From positions 124,001 to 188,000 of the forward strand of contig JACKHB010000003.1 of the NCBI GenBank assembly GCA_020639195.1: DNA of 64,000 bases, in the 5' to 3' direction. The notes below the pieces were generated by a model. That model saw only the letters and a program-made list of their open reading frames with translations, was not told the origin of the DNA and did no database searches. How positions within the stretch are numbered: the stretch's first letter is position 1; every line of letters begins with the position of its first letter. This stretch comes from Phycisphaeraceae bacterium. Its GTDB lineage: Bacteria > Planctomycetota > Phycisphaerae > Phycisphaerales > UBA1924. Below, piece by piece: positions 49,112 through 59,956 of the stretch. Position numbers and translations under genes: made by a program.

Positions 49112-50134
49112 ATGAACGTCATGGTCACTGGCGGCGCGGGGTACATCGGATCGCACGCCGTCCAGCGTCTCCTCCGCGATGGGCACACGGTCGTGTGCGT
49201 GGACAATCTCAGCCGGGGCCATCGCGAGCCGATGGACCTGCTGAGCGACGATCGGCTGACGTTTGCGCCGGGCGACCTGTCCGACAAGTCTCTGCTGTCT
49301 CGATTGCTCGCCGGACACGAGATCGACACGATCATGCACTTTGCCGCACTCACCTACGTCGGCGAGTCGGTGCAGCAGCCCCTGGCCTATTACCGCAACA
49401 ACACGGCCGGAGCCCTGAACCTGCTCGAAGCCGCGGATGCAGTCGGTGTGGAGCGATTCGTGTTCTCGTCCACCGCAGCGACCTATGGCGAACCTCCTCC
49501 CGAGCGCATCCCGATCCAGGAGGACTGCCCCCAGGAGCCGATCAACCCGTATGGCCAATCGAAGCTGGCCGTCGAGAGGATCCTGACCGACTGGGCATCG
49601 GCCCGCCGCGCCGCGGGACGGCCCGTGGCCTTCGCCGCATTGCGGTACTTCAACGTGGCGGGCTGCGACCGTTCGGGAGTGCTCGGCGAGGATCATGATC
49701 CCGAGACGCATCTGATCCCCGTGGTGCTTCAGGCGTGTCTGGGACAGCGCGAGGCAGTCACGATGTTCGGGACCGACTACCCGACGCCGGATGGAACCTG
49801 CATTCGCGACTATGTTCACGTGGAGGACCTGATCGATGCGCACGTCCACACCATGCTCGCCCTGCGGCCCGGAGATGCGCGCCGGTACAACCTCGGAATC
49901 GGCGCGGGATATTCGGTGAGGCAGATCATCGACGCGGTAAGGGCGGTCACCGGTGTCGAGTTCGAAGTGCGCGAGGGGGCGCGCCGACCCGGGGATCCGC
50001 CATCGTTGTTCGCCGATCCATCGCGCATCAGGGCCGACCTCGGCTGGAGCGCCGCAACCCGCGATGTCCACGAGATCGTCGAGACCGCGTGGAAGTGGTT
50101 CAAGGCCCATCCCCACGGGTATGCGAGCACATGA
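49112..50134 (+). CDS. galE: UDP-glucose 4-epimerase-like NAD-dependent epimerase
   Basis: 340 residues, extended SDR fold. NAD binding is by VTGGAGYIGSHAVQRLL at the N-terminus. The catalytic pair is in SSTAATYGEPP (Ser) and NPYGQSKLAVERIL (Tyr-x3-Lys). MHFAALTYVGESVQQPLAYY, AALRYFNVAGCD and DGTCIRDYVHVEDLIDAHV are typical of GalE, which interconverts UDP-glucose and UDP-galactose. The ATG at 49112 has GGAGAGG upstream, whereas the open frame starts nine codons earlier. No Leloir-pathway genes are adjacent, so a role in glycan precursor supply is likely. Confidence 0.93.
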   Translation: MNVMVTGGAGYIGSHAVQRLLRDGHTVVCVDNLSRGHREPMDLLSDDRLTFAPGDLSDKSLLSRLLAGHEIDTIMHFAALTYVGESVQQPLAYYRNNTAGALNLLEAADAVGVERFVFSSTAATYGEPPPERIPIQEDCPQEPINPYGQSKLAVERILTDWASARRAAGRPVAFAALRYFNVAGCDRSGVLGEDHDPETHLIPVVLQACLGQREAVTMFGTDYPTPDGTCIRDYVHVEDLIDAHVHTMLALRPGDARRYNLGIGAGYSVRQIIDAVRAVTGVEFEVREGARRPGDPPSLFADPSRIRADLGWSAATRDVHEIVETAWKWFKAHPHGYAST

Positions 50135-50179
50135 GGCCAAGGTCCGTACCAATGCTCGCCGCGACCATGACCCTTCGGC

Positions 50180-51520
50180 CTAGCGCAGCAGCCGTTCGAG
50201 GAAGTGGATGTCGATACCCCCTTGTCGAAACGCGCCGGTCTGCATCAGCCGGCGGTGGAGCGGGATCGTCGTCTTGATCGGACCCACTTCGAACTCGGCG
50301 AGCGCTCTCGCCATGCGATCGAGGCATCGGTCGCGATCGTCCGCGTGCACAATCAGCTTGCCCACCATGGAGTCGTAGTTCGGCGGAACGCTATACCCGG
50401 CGACGACATGCGTGTCCATCCGAACGCCGGGACCTCCGGGAGGTTGCCAGGTCATGATCCGGCCTGCGCTGGGCATGAACCCCCGGTCCGGGTCCTCTGC
50501 GTTGATCCGGCACTCCATCGCGTGCCCGCGGACCTGGATGTCTCGCTGGCGCCAGGGCAGCGGGAGCCCCGAGGCAACCTCGATGGAGGCGCGAACGATG
50601 TCGATCCCCGTCACCATCTCGGTCACCGGGTGCTCGACCTGGACGCGCGTGTTGACCTCGAGCATGTAGAAGTTCTGCTTGTCGTCCATCAAGAACTCGA
50701 CAGTCGCGGCCCCGGAGTACCCGGCCGTGCGGATCAGGCGAGCCGCGCTATCGCAGACCGCCGCAATCTTCTTCCGATCCACGCCCGGGGCGGGGCTCTC
50801 TTCGATGAGCTTCTGGTGGCGTCGCTGCATCGAACAGTCGCGCTCAAAGAGGTGGACGCCGTGCCCGTGCTTATCGCCGAGCACCTGAACCTCGATATGC
50901 CGGGCGTTCTCGAGGAACTTCTCGATGAACACGGCCCCGTTACCGAACGCGGCCTGTGCCTCCTGCTGTGCGGCACGAATATTCGATCGAAGCGAGGCCT
51001 CATTCCGACACACGCGCATGCCACGGCCGCCGCCACCGGCCGCCGCCTTGATGATCACCGGATACCCGATGCCATCGGCCACTTCGACTGCCTCGTCCTC
51101 ATTCTCGATGGCGCCCTCCGAGCCGGGGAAGATTGGCACCTTCGCTGCCTTGGCCGTCCGCTTGGCTTCCACCTTGTCGCCGAGCTTGGCCATCGCCTCG
51201 GGGCTCGGACCGATGAACTCGATCTTGCAGTCGCGGCACATCTCCGCGAAGTCTGCGCGCTCGGCGAGGAACCCGTATCCCGGATGAATCGCATCGACGT
51301 CGGCGATTTCCGCGGCGGAGATGATCCGGCTCACGTCGAGATAGCTCTCCCGTGCGGGCGGAGGACCGATGCAGATTGTCCGGTCCGCCAGCCGCAGGTA
51401 CGGCGCATCCTTGTCCGCGGTCGAGTAGACGCACACCGCCTCGACGCCCAATTCCCGGCAGGCGCGCAGGATCCGGAGGGCGATCTCACCGCGGTTGGCA
51501 ATCAGAACGCGTCGGAACAT
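50180..51520 (-). CDS. accC: biotin carboxylase subunit of acetyl-CoA carboxylase
   Basis: 446 residues. It carboxylates the biotin carried on AccB using ATP and bicarbonate, the first step of fatty acid synthesis. The N-terminal RVLIANRGEIALRILRACREL, the ATP-grasp loop IKAAAGGGGRGMRV, KFLENARHIEVQVLGD, LEVNTRVQVEHPVTEMVTG and RINAEDPDRGFMPSAG are all standard. It lies 69 bp after accB on the same strand. No accA or accD is nearby, as is common. Confidence 0.98.
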   Translation of the reverse strand: MFRRVLIANRGEIALRILRACRELGVEAVCVYSTADKDAPYLRLADRTICIGPPPARESYLDVSRIISAAEIADVDAIHPGYGFLAERADFAEMCRDCKIEFIGPSPEAMAKLGDKVEAKRTAKAAKVPIFPGSEGAIENEDEAVEVADGIGYPVIIKAAAGGGGRGMRVCRNEASLRSNIRAAQQEAQAAFGNGAVFIEKFLENARHIEVQVLGDKHGHGVHLFERDCSMQRRHQKLIEESPAPGVDRKKIAAVCDSAARLIRTAGYSGAATVEFLMDDKQNFYMLEVNTRVQVEHPVTEMVTGIDIVRASIEVASGLPLPWRQRDIQVRGHAMECRINAEDPDRGFMPSAGRIMTWQPPGGPGVRMDTHVVAGYSVPPNYDSMVGKLIVHADDRDRCLDRMARALAEFEVGPIKTTIPLHRRLMQTGAFRQGGIDIHFLERLLR

Positions 51521-51589
51521 CGGGGCAGGTCCAGGAAGCGGTGGCGGAGCAAGCGCGGTTCGACGTGGCCCTGTCGATGTGGGCGCAAC

Positions 51590-52051
51590 TCAGGCCGGCT
51601 TGACGAGAAAGAGCTTCTGGCCAAACTCGACCGAGTCGCCGTTCTTCACGAGGATTCGTTCGATCACGCCGCGGTGCTCCGCCTTGATGGGATTGAACAC
51701 CTTCATGGCCTCGATCAGGCACACCTCGGTCTCTGATTCCACCTGGGAGCCGAGGGTGACGTAGGGCTCCGCGTCGGGCCGCGGCGCAGAGTAGAACGTG
51801 CCAACCATCGGGCTCTCGATCGCGACAAGCCCATCGTCACCGCTGGACGCCCCGCCCGAGGCCTCGACCTCGCCCGAGGTGTCGTGCGTGGTGGTCGCCG
51901 ATACCGGCAGGCCAGGGACCGCGATGACCGGCGCACCCGCTCCGCCGCGCTTGATCGTGACAGTCTCTTCCTTGTCGCGCAGGTCCAGCTCGGCGAGATC
52001 ATTCTCGACCATCAGCCGCACCAGTTCTTTCAGCTTGCGGATGTCGATCAT
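51590..52051 (-). CDS. accB: biotin carboxyl carrier protein of acetyl-CoA carboxylase
   Basis: 153 residues. The N-terminal MIDIRKLKELVRLMVENDLA is typical. A Thr/Ser/Gly-rich linker follows, then the biotinyl domain with VAIESPMVGTFYSAPRPDAE and the biotin-attachment site LIEAMKVFNPIKAE (Lys in EAMKV). GGAG lies 7 bp before the ATG. A very long open frame upstream is spurious. It is the first gene of accB-accC. The biotin transporter BioY gene lies 10 kb away in the same window. Confidence 0.98.
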   Translation of the reverse strand: MIDIRKLKELVRLMVENDLAELDLRDKEETVTIKRGGAGAPVIAVPGLPVSATTTHDTSGEVEASGGASSGDDGLVAIESPMVGTFYSAPRPDAEPYVTLGSQVESETEVCLIEAMKVFNPIKAEHRGVIERILVKNGDSVEFGQKLFLVKPA

Positions 52052-52170
52052 GGATCGCTCCGGTCGTCGCGCCGTGAATACACCGCGGTCCGCGGCGGGC
52101 CGACAGTCTATCCGCTCCCCCGGGCCGCGTGGAGAGGGCGGCAACGTGGTCCGAGGTAGACTCGCGCGTG

Positions 52171-53709
52171 ATGCATCGCGGGCTCGCCAACGCCTTGCTC
52201 TCCGTCTTGACCGCCGTCCTCGCTGGTCCGGTCCTGGCCGCATTGGTGGGATCGAGCCCGCCGCTGCGGGGCCTTTGGAATGCGTCGGCTCTCTCCCGCA
52301 CGGCTCTGAGCGTGGGGTGTGCCGCCCTGGTCGCTTCGCTCGCCACGATCGTCGCATGGCCGTTGGCATGGGTGGCGCTGAGAGTGCCCTCGCGCTGGCT
52401 CGGGCTGTTTCTGCTTCCGATGCTGCTGCCGAACTACTTGGCGTACGCCGGATGGAGCGTGCTGCGCGATCCGTCGATTCCGACTGGTGACTGGCTCGTT
52501 CGGCTGGGCTCGCCGGCACTTTCTCTCCTTGCAGGGCGGGCGATGGCGGTCGGCGGGTTGGCCCTCTGGTCATGGCCGTTGGTGTGGATCTGCCTGTGGT
52601 CGGGAGCGCGCCGCCTTGATCCGTGCTTGCTGGACGCTCTGTCGCTCGAGGGCGCGACACGCGTCGATCGCATCACTCTTCGAGTGCGGCTCCTGCGGCG
52701 ACAACTCGTGCTGGGCTTCGTGCTCACGCTTCTTGTCATGCTGGGGAACCCCGTCCCGTTCGATCTGGCCCAGATCGACACACTCGCCAACGCGTCTCGT
52801 GCCGCTCTTGCGATGGGCCAAGAGTCCCGAGCGTGGTCGGTCTCACTCCCACTCGTGGGCGCCGCGGCGCTCTCCGCCCTCGGGGCGACGATGGCACTCG
52901 ATCGGAATCAAGGGTCCGAATCCCGGTCGGAACGGAAGCTGTTGAGGGCCGTCGATGTCCTTCCGATCGCGTTGGTCCTGGGGATCAGCGTGTTCGCGCC
53001 CCTTCTGCTCTTCGCCGCAACCATCAGGTCCTCGCACGCATTCGGGCGCGCCTTGGCACATCTCTTGGAACCAATGGGGTCGAGCCTGTTCGTCGGCGCC
53101 GGCGTCGCGATCGGCGGAGTCCTGGTGTACCTCACGGTCTTCGCGGCCTTGACGTGGGGGCGCGGGGCCCGATTGCTGGCCCGAGCGTGCACCGCATTCC
53201 TGATTGCAACCGCTCTCATTCCCGGCGTGCTGGTCGGCTCATCTTTCGCGTCCGTGACGAATTCCCCGTTTGTACCCCGCTGGGTTGCCGACTCGTCCCT
53301 TCCCCTCATCGTCACCCACCTCGCCCGATTCTCCGTGATTCCCGCGGTTGTGGCCACTCTCGTCTGGATCGGCGAAGGCAGTGATCGAGCCCGCCAGCGC
53401 AGGCTCGATGGCGGTGACCGCCCCAGGGGTCTGGTGCTGCTGGACGTGCCGGCCCAGGCGTCGATTCTGCTGGGAACTGCCGCGGCCATGGCCTCGCTGA
53501 GCATCCACGAGATCGAGGCCAGCGTCCTGCTCACCCCACCCGGCTCACGGGCCATCTCGCAGGTCTTGCTCTCCCGCCTCCACTACCAACGCCAGGACGA
53601 CCTCGCCGCCGGGGTCTTGCTGATCACGACCGTCGGTTTCGCGGCGGCGTTGATCGCCGCGTTGGCATTTGGCGGAACGCTCGGAACTCGTGCCTCGCGA
53701 CGGCCGTAG
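52171..53709 (+). CDS. ABC transporter permease, FbpB-like double-length membrane protein
   Basis: 512 residues with about twelve membrane helices in two homologous halves, as in ferric-iron-type (FbpB/AfuB) permeases. An EAA-like loop is seen in ARRLDPCLLDALSLEGATRV of the first half. The second half has a weaker counterpart (GLVLLDVPAQASILLG). No ATP-binding or substrate-binding protein gene adjoins it, so the transported substrate cannot be named. The start is the ATG at 52171; a start 14 codons upstream is open. The gene is divergent from accB with a 119-bp gap that shows no convincing promoter. Confidence 0.75.
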   Translation: MHRGLANALLSVLTAVLAGPVLAALVGSSPPLRGLWNASALSRTALSVGCAALVASLATIVAWPLAWVALRVPSRWLGLFLLPMLLPNYLAYAGWSVLRDPSIPTGDWLVRLGSPALSLLAGRAMAVGGLALWSWPLVWICLWSGARRLDPCLLDALSLEGATRVDRITLRVRLLRRQLVLGFVLTLLVMLGNPVPFDLAQIDTLANASRAALAMGQESRAWSVSLPLVGAAALSALGATMALDRNQGSESRSERKLLRAVDVLPIALVLGISVFAPLLLFAATIRSSHAFGRALAHLLEPMGSSLFVGAGVAIGGVLVYLTVFAALTWGRGARLLARACTAFLIATALIPGVLVGSSFASVTNSPFVPRWVADSSLPLIVTHLARFSVIPAVVATLVWIGEGSDRARQRRLDGGDRPRGLVLLDVPAQASILLGTAAAMASLSIHEIEASVLLTPPGSRAISQVLLSRLHYQRQDDLAAGVLLITTVGFAAALIAALAFGGTLGTRASRRP

Positions 53710-53736
53710 CAATGGGGCAAGTATCATCCTCGACGC

Positions 53737-54780
53737 ATGGACCCATTCCACCATCGCCGAAGACTCGCCCTGCTGCTCTTGGCGGCGGTGTCGTGCCTGG
53801 CGATCTCGTGTGATCTGGATTCCGGGGGCAGGGGTGCCCCGCTCCGTGTCATCCGGACGCTGGGCGAGGGCGGGCTTTCACCGGGCCAGTTCAACTACCC
53901 CCGCGCCATAGACGCCGGGCTCGGCTCGCTGTGGGTGATCGATAAGTCCGCGCGGATCCAGAGGCTCGATCCAGAAACCGGCGAGTGTCAAGCGTGGTTC
54001 ACGATGCCCGAGTTTGAGCTCGGCAAGCCCACCGGCGTGACTATCGCCCCAGGGGCCGATGGCGAGCCATTGGTCTACATCCCCGACACGCACTATCACC
54101 GCGTGATGGTCTATCGCCCTCCTTCGATCGGTTCCGACTCGGCGGAGCTGGTCTCCACCTTCGGGTCGTACGGCCAGGGCCGGGGCGAATTCGTCTATCC
54201 CACAGACGTCGCCGTGCTGACCGACGTACACGGCAACGCGACCCGCATCTACGTCAGCGAATACGGCGGAAACGACCGCATCAGCGTGTTCGATCCGCGC
54301 GTCCTGCAAGGAGACGACGGATTCCTGTTCTCTTTCGGGCATCAGGGCGATGGGCCCGGCGTTGAGTTCGACCGTCCCCAGTCCATCGCCATCAGCCGTG
54401 AGCTCGGTGAGCTCATCGTGTGCGACGCGATCAACCAGCGCATCGGTCGGTTTACGCTCGATGGCGACCTCGTCTCGTGGATCGGTCCGCGATCCACCCC
54501 GTCGATCTCGCTCGACTATCCGTACGGCCTACTGGTGATGGACGACGGTGTCGCGCTAGTCTCAGAGTTCGGCGCCTCTCGCGTCCAGCGCCTCGATCTC
54601 CGGACCGGATCGAGCCTCGCGATCGATGGCCGCCCAGGTCGGGGACCGGGTGAGCTCTCCACACCCTGGGGTGTGGCCTGGCTCAACGGGGCCATCTTCG
54701 TTCTCGACTCGGGCAACAATCGCATCTGCGCCTTTCGTTCATCAGGCGCTGCGGGGCCCTCCGTGCCGGAGATGAGATGA
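53737..54780 (+). CDS. NHL-repeat beta-propeller lipoprotein
   Basis: 347 residues. The signal LALLLLAAVSCLAISC ends in a lipobox. The mature protein has repeating NHL-type units: GLSPGQFNYPRAIDAGLGSL, GKPTGVTIAPGADGEPLVYIPD, GRGEFVYPTDVAVLTDVHGN, VEFDRPQSIAISRELGELIV, LDYPYGLLVMDDGVALV and GELSTPWGVAWLNGAIFVLD. About six blades would close a propeller at the cell envelope. It opens an operon with VWA and MoxR genes and overlaps the next start (ATGA), so it is probably an interaction platform for that system. Confidence 0.87.
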   Translation: MDPFHHRRRLALLLLAAVSCLAISCDLDSGGRGAPLRVIRTLGEGGLSPGQFNYPRAIDAGLGSLWVIDKSARIQRLDPETGECQAWFTMPEFELGKPTGVTIAPGADGEPLVYIPDTHYHRVMVYRPPSIGSDSAELVSTFGSYGQGRGEFVYPTDVAVLTDVHGNATRIYVSEYGGNDRISVFDPRVLQGDDGFLFSFGHQGDGPGVEFDRPQSIAISRELGELIVCDAINQRIGRFTLDGDLVSWIGPRSTPSISLDYPYGLLVMDDGVALVSEFGASRVQRLDLRTGSSLAIDGRPGRGPGELSTPWGVAWLNGAIFVLDSGNNRICAFRSSGAAGPSVPEMR

Positions 54781-57700
54781 CGCTTTCGCTCGTGGCGATC
54801 ACGTCGTCGGTCCCCGCGCTGGTCGTCGGCCCGCTCCAGCTCGACAGGCCGCTCTGGCTCGGGCTCGCGCCCATTCTCGCCGTGCTTGTGGTGTGGATCG
54901 GTCGCCACAGCCTCGCCGGTCTCGAGAGCGCAACGCGATGGATCGCCCTGGGCATCCGGCTGATCGTAATTGCGGCGCTGTGCGTGGTTCTGGCCGAGCC
55001 ATTCCTTCGCCGCGAAGCCAAGGACGTCGCGGTCATCGTCGTGCTCGATGCCAGTCGATCCATCTCGCTCTCCACCCAGGCCGACGTTGATCGGTTCGTC
55101 GAGGCCGCGGGAAAGGGGCGGCACACGACCGACCGGTTGGGCATCGTCACCGTCGCGGCCGATTCCTATGTTCAGGCCCTGCCGAGTCGGCTCAACGAGA
55201 CCGTCGAGCGCCGCACGGTCGGAAGCACCGAGGCCACCAATCTCGCCGGCGGAGCGCGCCTGGGTATGGCCGTTGCTCCCGAAGACGCCGCGGTTCGCAT
55301 GCTGATCGCATCCGACGGCAACGAGACCGTCGGCAGTCTTCTGAGCGTCGCGCAGAGTGCCGTCGCCGCGGGCGTCCCCGTCGATGTCCTTCCGATCCGC
55401 TACCGCTACCCGAAGGAAGTCATACTCGACCGAGTGCTGGTCCCCGCGACCGCCCGAAAGGGGCAGGTCATTAACGTTCGCATCGTGCTCACCGCGACGG
55501 CCCCGACGCGGGGGCTGGTCTTCCTGGCGATGGACGGCGAAGAGATGGACCTCAATCCCGAGGAGCCGTCAAACGGCGTGCTCGTCGAATTGGATGAAGG
55601 GGTCAACATCCACACTGTCCAGATCCTTGCGACCAGCGAGGGCGCGAAGCGGTTCCGGGCACGGTTCGAGCCGCTGGTCGTCGGCGGCGAACGACAGGGC
55701 GATGAACTCATCGAGAACAACGTCGGACTCGGCGTGACGTTCGTCGCCGGCGAGGGACGAATCCTCGTGATTCGCGAGTCTCCAGACGATGCATCGCGCG
55801 TCATCGAAGACCTCGCGGCGACCCGCCTTGCCATCGAGCAACGGCGAGCCGACGAGGTCGATGGGAGCCTTGAAGCCCTCGCCTCCTACGACGGCGTGAT
55901 CATCGCCAACGAGCCCGCGCCCAACCTGTCCGTGGCGCTCCAGCAAAACCTCGTTCGGTACGTGCACGATCTGGGGGGAGGGATCCTCATGATCGGCGGC
56001 CCCGACGCCTACGGCGCAGGAGGGTGGATCGGCTCGCCGGTGGCCGAGGCGCTGCCCGTCCGGCTCGATCCTCCGACCGAGCGAGAGATGCCCCGCGGCG
56101 CCCTCGTCCTCATCATGCACTCGATCGAGATGCCCCAGGGGGTGTACTACGGCAAGCAGGTCGCCGGTGCCGCGGTCGACGCGCTCTCCAGCCAGGATCT
56201 CGTCGGCATCATCGAGTACAACCCGATGTCGGCGCAGTCAGAGAGCTGGGTCCATCCGCTCTCGATGGTGGGGGATCGCTCGGCCGTCCGGCGCTCAATC
56301 AACAACCTCGCCTTCGGCGACATGCCCAGCTTCAATCCTTCACTCCGACTCGCCCTCTCCGGGCTTGAGACGGCCGACGCCGGACAGAAGCACGTCATCG
56401 TCATCTCCGACGGCGATCCATCGCTCAGTCGTTCCATTCTCGACTCATTCAAGGCTTCCCGGATCACCATCAGCGCGGTGGGTGTCAATCCGCACAGCCC
56501 CGGCGATCTCGGCACCATGCGCCTGATGGCCCAGGCTACCGGTGGACGATTCCATTCGGTCTCAAACTCCGACCTCGATGAGGTCATCAAGATCTTCATC
56601 AAGGAAGCCCAGATCATCCGGCGCAGCCTGATCTGGGAGGGCCAGCCCATCCCGCCCCGCATCATCGCGTCGGGCTCCGATGCCATGCGCCAAATCTCCG
56701 GTGTGCCGCCGATCAGCGGGTACGTGGTGACGGCCGACCGCGAAGGGCTGAGCCTGGTGACCATGCGGATCGGGAAGGAGAACGACCCACTCCTTGCCCA
56801 GTGGCAGTACGGTCTTGGACGCGTTGTCTGCTACACCTCCGACGCCACCAGCCGATGGAACGCCGCCTGGATGAGCTGGCCCGACATGCGCCGGTTCTGG
56901 GATCAGCACGTGCGGTGGATGATGCGTCCGGTGGGCTCGGCCACTATGCGCATCGTCACCGAGGACCGTGGCGAGCAGACCCTCGTGCGGGTCGAGGCCC
57001 TCGATGACACGGGCGAGCGTCTCGCCACGGGTGTCGTGCAGGCTCGGGCCTCGGCGCCAGACGGCTCGGGTGTCCCGCTCGACCTCCGGCAGACCGGGCC
57101 AGGCCTGTGGGAAGGGAGTCTGCCCACAGGCCAGTCCGGCACCTATGTCCTGGCGGCTCGAGTCATGGGGGTCGATTCCGAGGGTCAGCCGGATGTCAAG
57201 GGCGCGGCACAGGCCGCGATCGTCCGACCCTTCGCCGATGAGTTCCGCGACCTCGAAGACAACGCCGCGCTGCTGGCGCAGGTTGCCGACATGACCGGTG
57301 GTCGAATCGTCAACATCAACGATCCGGGAAGCGCCGACCTGTGGCGTCGAGAGGGCCTCACCATGCCCGTCGCCACCCGAGCGATCTGGATCCAGCTCGC
57401 GATCGCGGCGATGACTCTTTTCTTGCTCGACGTCGCCGTGCGACGCGTCCGCATCGAGCCCGCGGCGATCCTCGCGGCCTTCCGCAGGGGGTTGCATGCG
57501 AGCAAGGACTCGCGCGCGGGCGACACCCAGCGCCTTCGCGAGGCACGGGCCGGAGCGCAGCAGCGCATCGCCGCGAAGCGCCACACCGATTCCCAGCCGG
57601 CGAAGCGGACCTATGAGCCCAGTGCCGAGGCAATGGCGAAGCAACCATCCGCACCCATCGCCCTCTCGGGGGAGGCCGAGACCGCGGACCAGGCAAGGGA

Positions 57701-57809
57701 GCGCGCCAAGCGGGCACGTCGCAAGGAAGAGACTGATGGGATGTCGCGCCTGATGGCCGCCAAGCGCCGCGCGCGCGAGGGCCTCGACGAGGACCAGGAC
57801 AAGAAGTGA
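54777..57809 (+). CDS. large membrane protein with two von Willebrand A-like domains
   Basis: 1010 residues. Two or three N-terminal helices precede the first VWA domain, with an intact metal site (VVLDASRSISLS, near residue 93). After a long Ig-like and glutamine-amidotransferase-like part (GGGILMIGGPDAYGAGGW) there is a second VWA-like domain. There the usual D-x-S-x-S is MHSIE (ALVLIMHSIEMPQG, near residue 450), so its metal site looks degenerate. A final helix (IQLAIAAMTLFLLDVAVRRV) is followed by a charged tail of about 120 residues. This is the large GATase/VWA type common in planctomycete Bat-like operons. Confidence 0.86.
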   Translation: MTLSLVAITSSVPALVVGPLQLDRPLWLGLAPILAVLVVWIGRHSLAGLESATRWIALGIRLIVIAALCVVLAEPFLRREAKDVAVIVVLDASRSISLSTQADVDRFVEAAGKGRHTTDRLGIVTVAADSYVQALPSRLNETVERRTVGSTEATNLAGGARLGMAVAPEDAAVRMLIASDGNETVGSLLSVAQSAVAAGVPVDVLPIRYRYPKEVILDRVLVPATARKGQVINVRIVLTATAPTRGLVFLAMDGEEMDLNPEEPSNGVLVELDEGVNIHTVQILATSEGAKRFRARFEPLVVGGERQGDELIENNVGLGVTFVAGEGRILVIRESPDDASRVIEDLAATRLAIEQRRADEVDGSLEALASYDGVIIANEPAPNLSVALQQNLVRYVHDLGGGILMIGGPDAYGAGGWIGSPVAEALPVRLDPPTEREMPRGALVLIMHSIEMPQGVYYGKQVAGAAVDALSSQDLVGIIEYNPMSAQSESWVHPLSMVGDRSAVRRSINNLAFGDMPSFNPSLRLALSGLETADAGQKHVIVISDGDPSLSRSILDSFKASRITISAVGVNPHSPGDLGTMRLMAQATGGRFHSVSNSDLDEVIKIFIKEAQIIRRSLIWEGQPIPPRIIASGSDAMRQISGVPPISGYVVTADREGLSLVTMRIGKENDPLLAQWQYGLGRVVCYTSDATSRWNAAWMSWPDMRRFWDQHVRWMMRPVGSATMRIVTEDRGEQTLVRVEALDDTGERLATGVVQARASAPDGSGVPLDLRQTGPGLWEGSLPTGQSGTYVLAARVMGVDSEGQPDVKGAAQAAIVRPFADEFRDLEDNAALLAQVADMTGGRIVNINDPGSADLWRREGLTMPVATRAIWIQLAIAAMTLFLLDVAVRRVRIEPAAILAAFRRGLHASKDSRAGDTQRLREARAGAQQRIAAKRHTDSQPAKRTYEPSAEAMAKQPSAPIALSGEAETADQARERAKRARRKEETDGMSRLMAAKRRAREGLDEDQDKK

Positions 57810-57837
57810 TCACCAGATCAGAGATCGGAGCGACGCG

Positions 57838-58887
<1,050 letters not shown>

Positions 58888-58963
58888 GGGATCGCGAGGG
58901 ATGGAGGCCAAAGCCTTGATCTCGAGCGCTTCGCGAACTTCATGTGGAAGATGAGGAATCATC

Positions 58964-59956
58964 ATGCTCCCGACCCCATCCATCAAACGCCCCGCATCCA
59001 TCGAGGACCTCCTCGACAACGACCTCATCGCCCGCGTCTCCCAGCTCGACCTCGCCTCCACGAAGATCTTCGCCGGCAAGCTCCGCGGCGAGCGCCGCAG
59101 CAAGAAACGCGGCGAGAGCGTCGAGTTCGCTGACCACCGCCCCTACGCCATCGGCGACGACACACGCCACATCGACTGGAACATCCTCGCCCGGCTGGAC
59201 CGCCTCTTCCTGAAGCTGTTCCTCGAAGAAGAGGACCTCTCCCTCCACCTTGTCCTTGACGCCTCCCTCAGCTCAGACTGCGGCGAGCCCAACAAGTTCG
59301 TCTTCATGCAACGCGTCGCCATGACCCTTGGCTACATCGGCCTGGTCAACTTCAACCGCGTCGCCGGCTCGGTCTTCGGCGGCGCCCCAAGGTCCACCGA
59401 CCAGCGGGCGGCCACCTCGGAACCAGATTCGGCGCCATTGCCTCGGTCGGTGCCCTCGTCGATTCCACTGCACGCCATCCGCGACCTGCGAGGCCGACGG
59501 CGCGTCCACGACCTCGCCCGCTTCCTTTGCTCCATAGAGCCCGCGGGCGACACGGATTTCCGCGAGTCCGCCATGCGCATCGTCCTCTCCCGCCGCGGCC
59601 GGGGTGTCATGGTCGTTCTCAGCGACTTCCTCATGAAGGAGGGCTACCAGGACGGCCTGCGTCTGCTCGTCGGGCGCGGCTACGACGTCTTCGCACTCCA
59701 GGTGCTGAGCCCGCAGGAAGTCGAGCCGCCCGTGCGAGGCGATCTCCGCCTCACCGACATCGAGGACTCCGCAACCGCCGATGTCACCATTTCTGCGCCA
59801 CTGCTCAAGCGCTATCGCCAAGTCCTGCACGCCTATCAGGAAGAACTCCGCACCTTCTGCGCTCAGCGAGAAATCGCCCTGCTGTGTGTCCAGTCCAACA
59901 CCCCAATCGAAACGCTGGTGGTTGAATACCTGCGCCGAAGGGGGCTGCTTCGATGA
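58964..59956 (+). CDS. DUF58-domain protein (BatB-adjacent, VWA-like)
   Basis: 330 residues, soluble. The DUF58 hallmark GERRSKKRGESVEFADHRPYAIGDDTRHIDWNILARLDRLFLK is present in pieces (GESVEFADHRPYAIGDDTRH and IDWNILAR). A VWA-like core follows (LVLDASLSSDCGE, VMVVLSDFLMKEGYQDG). These proteins link MoxR ATPases to membrane VWA partners. The ATG at 58964 has GAGGA 8 bp upstream. The stop overlaps the next start (ATGA), so it is coupled to the BatA-like gene. Confidence 0.93.
   Translation: MLPTPSIKRPASIEDLLDNDLIARVSQLDLASTKIFAGKLRGERRSKKRGESVEFADHRPYAIGDDTRHIDWNILARLDRLFLKLFLEEEDLSLHLVLDASLSSDCGEPNKFVFMQRVAMTLGYIGLVNFNRVAGSVFGGAPRSTDQRAATSEPDSAPLPRSVPSSIPLHAIRDLRGRRRVHDLARFLCSIEPAGDTDFRESAMRIVLSRRGRGVMVVLSDFLMKEGYQDGLRLLVGRGYDVFALQVLSPQEVEPPVRGDLRLTDIEDSATADVTISAPLLKRYRQVLHAYQEELRTFCAQREIALLCVQSNTPIETLVVEYLRRRGLLR

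Noticed and set aside
52052..52660. Long N-terminal extension of accB
   Set aside because: AccB is complete from MIDIRKL with a good ribosome-binding site. The extension is Ser/Arg/Pro-rich and antisense to the permease gene.
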